Part shown: piece by piece, positions 14,981 through 23,471 of the stretch
Position numbering within the stretch: position 1 is the stretch's first letter
Layout of the letters: each line of letters starts with the position of its first letter
From: an uncultured Candidatus Saccharibacteria bacterium
GTDB taxonomy: Bacteria; Patescibacteriota; Saccharimonadia; Saccharimonadales; Saccharimonadaceae
NCBI GenBank assembly: GCA_938018005.1
Contig: CALIJG010000019.1
Location: 62,001-126,000 of the forward strand
DNA: 64,000 bases
Direction of reading: 5' to 3'
Notes under the pieces: generated by a model
Databases searched by the model: none
What the model was told of the DNA's origin: nothing
Seen by the model: only the letters and a program-made list of their open reading frames with translations
Position numbers and translations under genes: made by a program

Positions 14981-17421
14981 GCGACTTTCATTACGATAGC
15001 TTGCGTGCTAAGAAGGCTCGCTTGGGTGTGCAGATGGGCCGCTTCGACCACTGGTGGTGGGTACCATTTTTGCTATTCTTAGCAGGGGCAGGAGCATTGC
15101 TGGCGATTGAGCTGCCTTTGGGGTGGTTTGTCGCAAGCCTTGCTGTGGTGCCATATGGGCTCCACCGGTGGTATCAGGGTGAGATTGCCCATTTGCCCAT
15201 CAGTGGTAGTACGGCTGACGGTTTGCTTACAGGTGATGTCCTGGGTCGGTTGCCTGCTACGCCGACGCCGCGCGATATCGCCTGGGCGCTGCGCTCAGTC
15301 AATGATGGGTTGTTTATGGCATTGCGGCTCGGCCTCAGCCCGGCGCTTATACAGGATCTCGTGAGTGACGACCCAAGCATTATGCCCGAGTTTTGGCAAT
15401 TTGCTGATCGCATCCGCCAGTATAATCAGCTCGAGCAAATCACTGGTAGTGTGCTTATGGTGGCTTTGGTGCGCAGTGTGCCTGGCTACCAAAATATCTT
15501 GGCGGAGCTCCAGCTTGACGACGAAGATCTCGATGGCGTGGTGCAGTGGCAGCACCACTTGCGCCAGTTGGTGGCACAGATTCATCAGCCGCGGCGCACT
15601 GGCGGGGTGGCACGCGATTGGTCGTTTGGTTATATTCCGCTACTGCGCCGCTTCGGGCAGAATATTAGTGAGCAAATTAGCCGTGGTGGCGGGATGTTCT
15701 CTGTTGATGTTGCGTCGCACACCAAAGCGATTGATCAGCTCATCGATATCTTTGGCACCCGTGGGCGGCAGAATGCCGTGCTGGTAGGGCAGGCTGGCAC
15801 GGGCAAGACGACCATCATCCACGCCTTTGCCGAGCGGCTCCTCGATGCCTCGGCGCATTTGCCGAGTAGCCTCAAGTTTCGGCAGGTGTTTATTCTCGAC
15901 TCATCATCACTCATTGCTGCGGCACCAGGCCGAGGTGAGCTCGAAAACCTTGTTATGCGCGTCCTTGGTGAGGCGTATACTGCCAAAAATATCATCATTT
16001 GTCTGGATAATGCTCAGCTGTTCTTCGAGGAAGGAATTGGCGCGGTGGATCTTACCAATGTACTGCTGCCTATTCTCGAGGCGGGGCGCCTGAGAGTTAT
16101 TCTAAGTATGGATGAGCAGCGGTTTTTGCAGATTGGCCGGCGCAACCCATCGCTTGCTAATGCACTCAATCGCATTTCCATAGCACCCACAAGCGAAGCT
16201 GAAACACTGCGCGTCCTACAAGAGCAAGCCGTCATCACTGAGGGGCAGCGTCATGTGGCTTATCGCTATCAAGCGCTGCGCGAGGCGTATCGGCTAAGCG
16301 CGCGCTATATTCATGATCTCGCTATGCCGGGCCAAGCCATCAAGTTGCTCGAATCGGCCGCGAGCTACCATGAGGATGGTATTGTAACAAAGCAATCGGT
16401 GCAGCAAGCTATTGAGCAAACGATGGATGTGAAGATAAGTGTGGCGAGTACTGCGGATGATCGTGAGCGGCTGCTCAATATGGAGGCGCTCATCCACCAG
16501 CGAATGGTCAACCAAACGCGAGCGGTCAGCGTAGTAAGTGACGCCTTGCGCCGAGCACGAGCCGGTGTGCGCAACCAAAATCGGCCAATCGGCACCTTTC
16601 TCTTCCTTGGGCCAACAGGAGTGGGTAAGACAGAGCTGAGCAAGGCTTTGGCTGATGTATACTTTGGTGGCGAGGGCAAGATTGTCCGGATTGACCTCAA
16701 CGAGTATGTCCGGCCAGAGGATGTGTCGCGCCTAATTGCTGATGGCGCTGATGACCCAGCCAGCTTAACCGCCCAGGTGATGAAACAGCCCTTTAGCGTG
16801 GTGCTGCTGGATGAAATTGAGAAGGCCGCGCCAGAGGTATTAGCAACCTTGCTGCAGCTGCTGGATGAGGGGATTCTACGCGATATCAAGAACCGCGAGG
16901 TAAGCTTCCGCGATGCGATTGTTATTGCCACGAGTAACGCTGGGGCCGACCGCATTCGTGAATACATCGAGCATGGCTATAAGCTTGAGCAATTCGAACA
17001 GCAGTTTACTGACGAGCTCATCAACAGTGGTCAGTTCCGCCCTGAATTCCTCAACCGCTTTGACGAAATCGTCCTCTTCCGGCCGTTTACTAAGGAAGAG
17101 CTGGTGCAGGTGCTCGACCTCATCCTCGAGGGGGTCAATGCCACGCTCGCCCAGCAAAAGGTCTCGGTCGCGGTAGAGTATGATGCTAAGCTCTTTCTCG
17201 TCGAACGTGGCTATGATCCACGGCTTGGTGCTCGCCCAATGCGCCGCGTGGTGCAAAAAGCGGTGGAAAATACTGTAGCGCGCCAGATGCTCAGCGGTAG
17301 TGTGACACCTGGCAGCACGATTACCGTTACGCTTGAGCAAGCTCGCCAAGCTTTCCAGACCGATGGCGCACCAGAGGTTGTAACAGCAGATGAAATCATC
17401 CCACCAGAGTATAAGCGGTAA
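14974..17421 (+). CDS. Membrane-anchored double AAA+ Clp-type ATPase
   Basis: An 815-residue ClpA/B/C-family protein. After ~25 residues there are two membrane helices (WWWVPFLLFLAGAGALLAI and LGWFVASLAVVPYGL), followed by a degenerate Clp N-terminal repeat (ITGSVLMVALVRSVPGYQNIL). AAA domain 1 has Walker A GQAGTGKT near residue 271 and Walker B IIICLDNA. Domain 2 has GPTGVGKT near 545, Walker B VVLLDEIEKA, and the C-terminal D2-small segment GYDPRLGARPMRRVVQ. No ClpP-binding (I/L)G(F/L) loop is obvious. It should be an unfoldase facing the cytoplasm from the membrane. No protease gene is adjacent; the co-encoded 125-residue membrane protein is its likely partner. Confidence 0.8.
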   Translation: MVSDFHYDSLRAKKARLGVQMGRFDHWWWVPFLLFLAGAGALLAIELPLGWFVASLAVVPYGLHRWYQGEIAHLPISGSTADGLLTGDVLGRLPATPTPRDIAWALRSVNDGLFMALRLGLSPALIQDLVSDDPSIMPEFWQFADRIRQYNQLEQITGSVLMVALVRSVPGYQNILAELQLDDEDLDGVVQWQHHLRQLVAQIHQPRRTGGVARDWSFGYIPLLRRFGQNISEQISRGGGMFSVDVASHTKAIDQLIDIFGTRGRQNAVLVGQAGTGKTTIIHAFAERLLDASAHLPSSLKFRQVFILDSSSLIAAAPGRGELENLVMRVLGEAYTAKNIIICLDNAQLFFEEGIGAVDLTNVLLPILEAGRLRVILSMDEQRFLQIGRRNPSLANALNRISIAPTSEAETLRVLQEQAVITEGQRHVAYRYQALREAYRLSARYIHDLAMPGQAIKLLESAASYHEDGIVTKQSVQQAIEQTMDVKISVASTADDRERLLNMEALIHQRMVNQTRAVSVVSDALRRARAGVRNQNRPIGTFLFLGPTGVGKTELSKALADVYFGGEGKIVRIDLNEYVRPEDVSRLIADGADDPASLTAQVMKQPFSVVLLDEIEKAAPEVLATLLQLLDEGILRDIKNREVSFRDAIVIATSNAGADRIREYIEHGYKLEQFEQQFTDELINSGQFRPEFLNRFDEIVLFRPFTKEELVQVLDLILEGVNATLAQQKVSVAVEYDAKLFLVERGYDPRLGARPMRRVVQKAVENTVARQMLSGSVTPGSTITVTLEQARQAFQTDGAPEVVTADEIIPPEYKR

Positions 17422-17668
17422 GAGTATGGCACTTTTGAGCAATTAGCCTTAGCTCTATAAGGGAATGATAGTAAGAAAGTGCTCATTCTATTGATGGGCC
17501 ACGCATTGGAATAAGAAGAGTGAAGATATGAAGGGGTTCTCGAGGACGCTTGAAAGCGCAGACTCGCCATCCTTAGGAGAAAATTTAAGAGCAAGAAGTG
17601 GCACTCTTACAGTGCTAGAAGTATTTTGCAGTATATAACCTCTAGCAATGCGAGCCAAAGCCGCGTGA

Positions 17669-18100
17669 TTATTGGCCTTGGTTTGGTTGCATAAATCCTG
17701 GGCGGAAGCTTGGCTTCATGGCTGGTTTGCTGTAGGCTGGCTGTGGTTGGCGCGGTGTGTGTACTGTGTTATCGCGCCGGCGGGCATAGGTGGCAGTGCC
17801 TGGTCGCGATCCTGATGGGTCGCGTGGCCCACCGCAAGTACCTCGGAGGCGCTCGTTGTTCATATAAGGTGCTTCGTCATCAATACGGCTACTATCGGCC
17901 GCAATTGGTCGGCAGCCCATCATAGTGTGTGAGCTTTGGTAGCGCAGGTGGTTGGTGCGGCGCTCTTGGATAGATTGATGCTGACGCTGGTCGACGCGTA
18001 GTGACGACGTCTTAGCGCCATTGACGATGGTGCGGGTATTGCGCGCAACGCCATTGGTGTGTATGCTTGATCCGCGCAAGCGATGGAGTCCTCGGGTCAT
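17669..18100 (-). CDS. Small basic, low-complexity protein
   Basis: A 143-residue protein started at 18100, with TATAAT ending six bases upstream. It is rich in Arg, Asn, Ser and Pro (RLRGSSIHTNGVARNTRTI, then PRQPQPAYSKPAMKPSFRPG) with no predicted helix bundle or membrane segment, so it is probably disordered and may bind nucleic acid. I do not recognise a family. It is divergent from tRNA-Gly at 18143, only about 40 bases away. The 247 bases between its stop and the Clp gene contain nothing I can support. Confidence 0.5.
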   Translation of the reverse strand: MTRGLHRLRGSSIHTNGVARNTRTIVNGAKTSSLRVDQRQHQSIQERRTNHLRYQSSHTMMGCRPIAADSSRIDDEAPYMNNERLRGTCGGPRDPSGSRPGTATYARRRDNTVHTPRQPQPAYSKPAMKPSFRPGFMQPNQGQ

Positions 18101-18142
18101 ACCTTTATTATACACAAAAAAGTGGTATAATGGATAGCGCAT

Positions 18143-18217
18143 GCGGGTGTCGTACAGCGGCTAGTATACAAGTTTTCCAAACTTGGGATCGGAGTTCGAT
18201 TCTCCGCACCCGCACCA
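18143..18217 (+). tRNA. tRNA-Gly (anticodon TCC)
   Basis: Acceptor GCGGGTG/CACCCGC, anticodon stem CAAGT/ACTTG with loop TTTCCAA (anticodon TCC, codon GGA), T loop TTCGATT, discriminator A and encoded CCA. A terminator follows at 18240. Confidence 0.93.
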
Positions 18218-18239
18218 TTTCGGAACAAAATTGGAAACG

Positions 18240-18262
18240 GTCGCCCTGTAGGGTGGCTTTTT
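18240..18262 (+). terminator. Intrinsic terminator after tRNA-Gly
   Basis: Seven-base-pair stem GTCGCCC/GGGTGGC with two wobble pairs and loop TGTA, followed by five T. Confidence 0.7.
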
Positions 18263-18278
18263 CTAGACTTTGGCGGAG

Positions 18279-18330
18279 CCAAAGCTCGAACCTATTTCGA
18301 GCATACAAGCTGGACCTGTGCAGGCTCAGC
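18279..18330 (+). repeat. Inverted repeat, left copy (52 bp)
   Basis: This copy starts CCAAAGCTCGAACCTATTTC and ends ACCTGTGCAGGCTCAGC. The reverse complement of 19637-19688 matches the first 24 and last 17 bases exactly, with an 11-base variable centre of the same length. Each copy itself folds as two hairpins (GCTCGAA/TTCGAGC and CCTG/CAGG). It lies just after the tRNA-Gly terminator. Confidence 0.85.
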
Positions 18331-18482
18331 TGCTGGTCAAGTAGACCCGCGTCGAATCGCTGAGTCTATACTACCTTGGTATCTTATGCGGGCTGTTACA
18401 TACCTGGAGGATAATAGTAACGCAGATGAAGCTACCGACGAAGTACAGCAACAATTTACGTTAGCCATGAGACAATGGAACC

Positions 18483-19055
18483 ATGAAGCTTCTCATCACT
18501 AGGCATGGCCAAGCTGAAGATAATGCCTGCGGCATTACCATGGGTCAACGCGATAGCAAGCTGACCGTTCTTGGCGTTCGGCAGGCGGAGCGTAAGGCTC
18601 TAAAAATTAAGAAGCTATCTCAGAAAATTGATCGTGTCTACACATCTGATCTTGGAAGGTCTATACAGACTGCGCAGATCATCTCGGATACACTTGGTCT
18701 ACAGAAGGCTGCTTCTGATAAGGATCTACGAGAAATTAGTTTTGGAAAATACGAGGGGTTGCCCTACGATGCCATTCCGCATATAGAGGGTGGTTATATG
18801 CAAGTGCGATTTCCTGATGGAGAATCAAGCGAGATAATGGCCACACGAGTTATCAATGTGGTAAATCGTATATACGAAGCCGGCAAGGACACATGTGTAT
18901 TAATCGTAACGCACTCGGGCCCGATCACTGTAATTCTCGCGAGCTATTATGGTAGGGACTTACAGGCGATGTTAGATGACAAGATTGGGAACGAAGAGAT
19001 AGTTGAGCTGCAAGTTGATAGAAAATTAGCCAATCCTATTGGCGACAAGGAGTAA
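18483..19055 (+). CDS. Histidine phosphatase (phosphoglycerate mutase-like) family protein
   Basis: A 190-residue protein with the family signature LLITRHGQAEDN at the N-terminus, the second Arg in TSDLGRSIQTAQ, the catalytic Glu in LREISFGKYEG and the second His in VLIVTHSGPI. All four pocket residues of the histidine phosphatase superfamily are therefore present. It removes phosphate from a small metabolite or protein; the substrate is unknown. GACAAT ends six bases before the ATG. It forms a pair with the HD-domain gene (six-base gap), and the pair is bracketed by a 52-bp inverted repeat. Its GC content is below that of the window. Confidence 0.8.
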   Translation: MKLLITRHGQAEDNACGITMGQRDSKLTVLGVRQAERKALKIKKLSQKIDRVYTSDLGRSIQTAQIISDTLGLQKAASDKDLREISFGKYEGLPYDAIPHIEGGYMQVRFPDGESSEIMATRVINVVNRIYEAGKDTCVLIVTHSGPITVILASYYGRDLQAMLDDKIGNEEIVELQVDRKLANPIGDKE

Positions 19056-19061
19056 AACAAG

Positions 19062-19586
19062 ATGGAAAAGGCGCATATCGCAGAATTTGAATATGATAAG
19101 CACGAGATAGAACGAGCCTTATTCTTCCTGTCGAATGCTTTGCAAGACTCTGGACATAACACCAAACCAGTATTGCTTCATTCGATTCAAGTTGCAGAGA
19201 TGCTCTGGGAGAGAGGTTTCCCGCAAGATGTAGTGATTGCTGCGGTTCTTCATGATGTTGTTGAAGATACAGATATTACTATCGACGATGTCGGGCAAAG
19301 CTTTGGACATCAGGTTGCAGTGTATGTCGATGCTCTCACAGTTTCAGATACTCAAGACATCATGCAGTCTTTTGCTCGCACGGCTGAGCTTGGTAGCGAG
19401 GCCCTATCAATCCGCGCAGCAGACCTCATTCAGAATAGTTACTACTATCACTTGGCTTCGACTGATATGCAAAAGCGACTCCGTGATAAGTTTGTATATT
19501 TTATGGAGCTATCTGGTGAGCTACTGGATGGAGCTCTAGTAAGTGAACTTAGCAAAGCTTATAGGCGGAATGTTGAAACTATTTGA
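19062..19586 (+). CDS. HD-domain hydrolase resembling the SpoT/Mesh1 ppGpp hydrolase domain
   Basis: A 174-residue protein consisting of a single HD domain: LLHSIQVAEML, then VVIAAVLHDVVEDTDITIDD with the metal-binding HD pair and the ED dyad typical of RelA/SpoT hydrolases, and IRAADLIQNSYYY near the end. No synthetase or TGS domain follows, so it is a stand-alone hydrolase type. Alarmone or nucleotide hydrolysis is an inference from the HDxxED motif. An upstream GACAAGGAG gives it a ribosome binding site. It is co-transcribed with the phosphatase gene. Confidence 0.75.
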   Translation: MEKAHIAEFEYDKHEIERALFFLSNALQDSGHNTKPVLLHSIQVAEMLWERGFPQDVVIAAVLHDVVEDTDITIDDVGQSFGHQVAVYVDALTVSDTQDIMQSFARTAELGSEALSIRAADLIQNSYYYHLASTDMQKRLRDKFVYFMELSGELLDGALVSELSKAYRRNVETI

Positions 19587-19636
19587 TCTAGAGCTTTCTG
19601 TGAAATACGGTTTATAAGGCTATCTTTGGGTCGAGG

Positions 19637-19688
19637 GCTGAGCCTGCACAGGTTCAGATTTTACGCTCGAAATAGGTTCGAGCTTTGG
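19637..19688 (-). repeat. Inverted repeat, right copy (52 bp)
   Basis: Reverse-complement partner of 18279-18330. Two blocks of 24 and 17 identical bases flank an 11-base centre with five or so differences. It lies 50 bases after the HD-domain stop, so the two copies bracket the phosphatase and hydrolase genes. Confidence 0.85.
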
Positions 19689-19889
19689 TGTATATTGCCA
19701 CCATAGATGCAAAAAATAAGCATTGCTCCGCCAAGGGGGGGCGATGTTTTTGTTGAGAGTATAGCGAGTCAGACTGGATGAAGAGAGGTCGTAGCCTCTT
19801 CTTTGGTTTGGCGTGGCCCCTAAAGGGTGCAATACTTTATAACAATTACACTAAATCAAGTGAAAAAGGAAGGACTAGGCACGATACTG

Positions 19890-19918
19890 TTGACAAATAT
19901 GCAACATTGTGCTACCAT
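19890..19918 (+). promoter_or_regulatory. Consensus-type promoter of the sugar transferase gene
   Basis: TTGACA at 19890-19895, a 17-base spacer and TACCAT at 19913-19918. The start codon follows seven bases after the -10 box, so the transcript should begin on or next to the ATG. Confidence 0.75.
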
Positions 19919-19925
19919 CGAACGG

Positions 19926-20711
19926 ATGTCACAAAAAAATAGAACAAAACACGGCAAAGCCTATAACGAAAGTCCTGAGAAGCGCTGGTTTGATCGAATT
20001 GTAGCGGCGCCTCTGCTGATTGGTATGGGCTCTGCGGCTCTCATCGCGGCTGCGGCAATGCATAAGGAGCTTGGCGATGGCCCAACGCTCTTCATTCAGG
20101 AGCGGTATGGGAGTGACCTTGATGACCTCGTCAAGGTGCCAAAGCTGCGGACGTTGCGTGGTGCGGTGCGCAACACCGCCTCGGCCAATGGCTACAACCA
20201 CAGTGGTGCTGGGCCAATTGGTAAGCTTGTGCGCAAAGCACATGTAGACGAAGCACCGCAGCTATTGCAAGTATTGCGTGGCAAGATGGCAATCGTGGGG
20301 CCAAGGCCACTAGCCACAGGCGAAGTGTATAATGATATTCTTGCTAACCCCGACATCCCTGAAGGTCTCAAACAGCAGTGGATAGACGCACGCAAGACGG
20401 CTCGCCCAGGCATTATGGCACCCTATAGCAAAGAGCAGCATGAGCCTGGCTACGAGCTAGATACCATCCATATGATGGAGCAGGACGTTGTGTACGCTGA
20501 GACAGCCTCACTAAAGAAGGATGCCAAAGTGGTTGCCGCAACGCTCGGTATGGTAGCGACAGACCTTGTACAAAAGCTTATGCCGCGGTCTACCCGTGAA
20601 TGGCTGCAGGCTAAGACAGGCTTGGCGTCAGCAAGCCAAGAGCGTGCGGAGAGCGATGTTGTGGTGGCACTGCAGCAAGCGCATGCTCAGCCTACACGGC
20701 GCGCTGCGTAA
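19926..20711 (+). CDS. Bacterial sugar transferase (polyprenyl-phosphate glycosyl-1-phosphate transferase)
   Basis: A 261-residue protein; the start at 19926 is set by the TTGACA-17-TACCAT promoter. One hydrophobic segment (PLLIGMGSAALIAAAAM) precedes the catalytic domain with VPKLRTLRG, RKAHVDEAPQLLQVLRGKM and VGPRPLATGEV, the classic motifs of WbaP/WcaJ/PglC-type enzymes. These load the first sugar phosphate on undecaprenyl phosphate to begin a surface glycan. A C-terminal tail of ~60 residues is Ala/Gln-rich and unusual. No other glycan-assembly genes are adjacent. Confidence 0.85.
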   Translation: MSQKNRTKHGKAYNESPEKRWFDRIVAAPLLIGMGSAALIAAAAMHKELGDGPTLFIQERYGSDLDDLVKVPKLRTLRGAVRNTASANGYNHSGAGPIGKLVRKAHVDEAPQLLQVLRGKMAIVGPRPLATGEVYNDILANPDIPEGLKQQWIDARKTARPGIMAPYSKEQHEPGYELDTIHMMEQDVVYAETASLKKDAKVVAATLGMVATDLVQKLMPRSTREWLQAKTGLASASQERAESDVVVALQQAHAQPTRRAA

Positions 20712-21083
20712 CATGAACCCAAAGCCTTTACTTTCTCTGCCAGAATAGGCTATTTTTGCTCACTATTCTACCTGGAAAAGCAATGAGTGTATTGTTCTGG
20801 TATTATAGTAAGTATTTTTGGAAATATTTCTGCTTATGTCACCCATAAAGTCCTGCATTTCCTCAAGTAGTGGTCTCCCGAAACAACGGTAGAGCAGTGA
20901 CCGCAGCAGATGCGTATGCTCTATGTATTAGAGTGATGAAAGGGGAGGGGACGGGCATCATACCATTGAGCCCTTGTGGTACAATAGAGGGAGATTTTTG
21001 CGAGAGGGAGCTTTTCTCCTTGCACGAAGCACGATTATTTCAATGTAAAATACCCCAAGGGGTATAGGGAACGCAACCATACT
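20712..21083 (+). other. Intergenic region and leader of tgt
   Basis: This 372-bp gap holds TACAAT at 20980-20985, giving tgt a leader of roughly 90 bases. The leader contains the hairpins GGGAGC-ttt-TCTCC and CCCC-aa-GGGG. I looked for a preQ1 aptamer and could not fit one. The first 250 bases show no supportable gene. Confidence 0.4.
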
Positions 21084-22289
21084 ATGTCAGCACCATTCTC
21101 ATTTACCATTACTCACCGCATGCCGCAGACGTTGGCGCGGACAGGTGTGATCCACACCCCACATGGTGATATCAAGACGCCAGCCTTCATTGTCGTGGGC
21201 ACAAAGGCAAATGTGAAAGCAATGGTGCCCGAGATGGTAGCTAGCGTGGGGGCACAGGCTGTCTTGGCTAATGCCTATCACCTTTACCTGCAGCCAGGGC
21301 ATGAGCTAATAGAGAAGGCTGGGTACTTGGGTAAGTTTATGCACTGGAGTGGTCCGACCTTTACCGACAGTGGTGGCTTCCAGGTGCTGAGCCTGGGCTC
21401 GGGCTTTAAGAAGGTATTAGCAATGAGTACTGATGTGGATGAAGAGATTGCGATTGCTAAGAAGTCGAGTCGGCACGCCTGGGTGGATGATAATGGTGTG
21501 ATGTTTAAGTCACATCTCGATGGCTCATTGCATAAGTTTACGCCAGAGCTGTCGATGCAAATCCAGGCAGGGATTGGGGCGGATATTACCTTTGCTTTTG
21601 ATGAGCTGACGTCGCTGATTGACCCGTATGAATATCAAGTGGAGGCACTGGCGCGTACCCATGCGTGGGCGGAGCGCAGCCTAGCAGAGGTCAAGCGTCT
21701 TCGGGCTGCTCGGCCAGATAAGCCGTATCAAGCGCTCTTTGGTGTCTTGCAAGGGGCGAATTATGAAGACCTGCGTAAGCAAACCGCAGCACGCCTTGGC
21801 GCAATGGATTTTGATGGCTATGGTATTGGCGGGGCACTAGAGAAAGAGACGATGGCTCAGACTATCCAGTGGGTGAACGAGATCTTGCCCGAGAGCCGCC
21901 CACGGCATTTGCTTGGCATATCAGAGCCAGATGACATCTTTGCGGCGATCGAGCAGGGTATTGATACCTTCGATTGCGTAAGCCCGACTCGCGTAGCACG
22001 CAATGGTGCAGCCTACACACCGCATGGACGGGTGAATATGCGTGGGACGAAATACCGCGAGCTGTTTGCACCTATTATGGCGGAGTGCGATTGCTACACC
22101 TGTCAGCACTACACTGCAGCCTATATTTGTCACCTGCTCCGGGCCAAGGAGAGCTTGGCGGGGACGTTGCTATCGATTCACAACGAGCGCTTTATTATCA
22201 AGCTTGTCGACGACATTCGCCACAGCCTCGAGGATGGCACATTCTACGCCTTTCGAGACCATTTCTTGGCGCAGTATTATCGCCGATAG
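21084..22289 (+). CDS. tgt: tRNA-guanine transglycosylase
   Basis: A 401-residue TIM-barrel enzyme. PTFTDSGGFQVLSL contains the catalytic base-binding Asp, GIGGALEKE the ribose/base pocket, FDCVSPTRVARNG the nucleophile region, and CDCYTCQHYTAAYICHLLRAKE the Cys3-His zinc site. It exchanges guanine 34 of tRNAs with GUN anticodons for a queuine precursor. tRNA-His(GTG), a substrate, is encoded 2.6 kb downstream. The facing gene at 22564 is a likely precursor transporter, and no precursor-synthesis gene is in the window, so salvage is probable. Confidence 0.93.
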   Translation: MSAPFSFTITHRMPQTLARTGVIHTPHGDIKTPAFIVVGTKANVKAMVPEMVASVGAQAVLANAYHLYLQPGHELIEKAGYLGKFMHWSGPTFTDSGGFQVLSLGSGFKKVLAMSTDVDEEIAIAKKSSRHAWVDDNGVMFKSHLDGSLHKFTPELSMQIQAGIGADITFAFDELTSLIDPYEYQVEALARTHAWAERSLAEVKRLRAARPDKPYQALFGVLQGANYEDLRKQTAARLGAMDFDGYGIGGALEKETMAQTIQWVNEILPESRPRHLLGISEPDDIFAAIEQGIDTFDCVSPTRVARNGAAYTPHGRVNMRGTKYRELFAPIMAECDCYTCQHYTAAYICHLLRAKESLAGTLLSIHNERFIIKLVDDIRHSLEDGTFYAFRDHFLAQYYRR

Positions 22290-22563
22290 CGATTGATGAG
22301 TTCGTAGGTTATAGCATGCATTCACATAACAACTAGAGAAGAGGGCTTGCATAGGAAACCTTCTCGCTATCATCAGCCCTTTCTCTTGCCACCGTTTCCT
22401 TAAAATGCTAAGAGAGTCTTAGTATTTTCCTAAAACACTAGGCTCTTCAATGATCATGCTGCAATAATCACCACGGGCAATTTTCTGTTCTACCAGGATG
22501 AAAGTACTACGTTCTTCATATTCTGAGAGAGATACAAATCTATTGCAGCGAACAACTCGCCCG

Positions 22564-23247
22564 CTAGACACGCAAACGAAATGGTGTGAAGTTGGTGGTG
22601 GTGTCGTAGGTATCGACGGATTCGCGCCGCTTGAGCACGGCGATGACGCGATAGGTAAGTGGCAAGCAGATGACCTCAACGGCGAGCTTGAAGCCAAGCC
22701 CGACGGCGATATAGTTGAGCAATGCCCCCCCCGTGAGCTGCCCGCCAAAAGCAACGACGCAGAATATAACGGTGTCAAACAAGCTCCCTACCACTGTCGA
22801 TCCAAGCAGACGCAGCCATAGTTGCCGACCCTTCATGGCAATCTTGAGCTTAGCAACGATGTACGAGTTGAGGAAGCTCCCCGTCAGGAAGGCAAGTAAG
22901 CTTGCCACGACGATCTGTGGGAAGAAGCCCAGCACTGCCTCGTAAGCGGCTTGATCGTGATACTCTGCCGCCGCAGGTAGATAGCGCACCAGTGTAAAGC
23001 AGCCAATCGCTAGCAGCATTACCCCAAAGGCCGTCCAAATAGCGCGGCGTGCCCGGCGATAGCCATAGACCTCTGTCATGACATCATCAAAGATATATAC
23101 GAGCGGGAAGAGTACTGCCCCACCATCAAGGATAAGTGGGCCGAGTGCTACCAGCTTGGTGGCGGCAATGTTGGAGATAAGTAGCGCCGCAACATATACT
23201 GCGAGAATGACGCTAAAGTATCGATAATTTTCGTTCGTGTGTTTCAT
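22564..23247 (-). CDS. Queuosine precursor transporter (YhhQ/DUF165 family)
   Basis: A 227-residue membrane protein with about six helices, started at 23247 (TATGAT nine bases upstream). Typical YhhQ features are ISNIAATKLVALGPLILDGG, then FPLVYIFDDVMTEVYGYRRARRAIW, LTGSFLNSYIVAKLK and GSLFDTVIFCVVAFGG. The family is an energy-coupled importer of preQ0/preQ1 or queuine. It converges with tgt, which uses the imported base. Together they suggest that the organism salvages queuosine precursors from its surroundings. Confidence 0.85.
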   Translation of the reverse strand: MKHTNENYRYFSVILAVYVAALLISNIAATKLVALGPLILDGGAVLFPLVYIFDDVMTEVYGYRRARRAIWTAFGVMLLAIGCFTLVRYLPAAAEYHDQAAYEAVLGFFPQIVVASLLAFLTGSFLNSYIVAKLKIAMKGRQLWLRLLGSTVVGSLFDTVIFCVVAFGGQLTGGALLNYIAVGLGFKLAVEVICLPLTYRVIAVLKRRESVDTYDTTTNFTPFRLRV

Positions 23248-23298
23248 GCTTCGTTTATCATACCACACCTGCCAAGAAACCTGCTATAATAAACCCAT

Positions 23299-23375
23299 GC
23301 CCCGATAGCTCAGCTGGATAGAGCAGAGGACTTCTAAGCCTAAGGCCGTAGGTTCGAATCCTACTCGGGGCGCCA
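23299..23375 (+). tRNA. tRNA-Arg (anticodon TCT)
   Basis: Acceptor GCCCCGA/TCGGGGC, D stem GCTC/GAGC, anticodon loop CTTCTAA (anticodon TCT, codon AGA), T arm GTAGG-TTCGAAT-CCTAC, discriminator G and encoded CCA. The anticodon stem GAGGA/GCCTA has purine-purine mismatches at its first and last pairs, which is unusual. Confidence 0.85.
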
Positions 23376-23387
23376 TTCTGTCGTCAT

Positions 23388-23412
23388 ACCCCGTCTCGAT
23401 GGGGTTGTTTTT
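23388..23412 (+). terminator. Intrinsic terminator after tRNA-Arg(TCT)
   Basis: ACCCC-gtctcgat-GGGGT stem followed by TGTTTTT. Confidence 0.8.
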
Positions 23413-23471
23413 ATTACATGCAACATGCATTTACATGCTGCGCGAAGCCATGCTATAGTACAGCGAGATTT

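Noticed and set aside
18266..18503. Open frame without ATG running from the tRNA-Gly terminator into the phosphatase gene, and a short coding match (PKLEPISS..PVQAQ) within both inverted-repeat copies
   Set aside because: The similarity is explained by nucleotide-level identity of the repeat; there is no start codon or ribosome binding site.
19620..19832. 70-codon minus-strand frame after the HD hydrolase
   Set aside because: It consists largely of the inverted-repeat copy and low-quality sequence, with no start signals.
20870..21067. 65-codon frame upstream of tgt
   Set aside because: It overlaps the tgt promoter and leader and lacks a start signal.
21000..21083. Possible preQ1 riboswitch in the leader of tgt
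   Set aside because: The leader has hairpins and the gene context fits, but I could not place the preQ1-I loop (A-rich tail pairing into the stem) or a class II/III fold.
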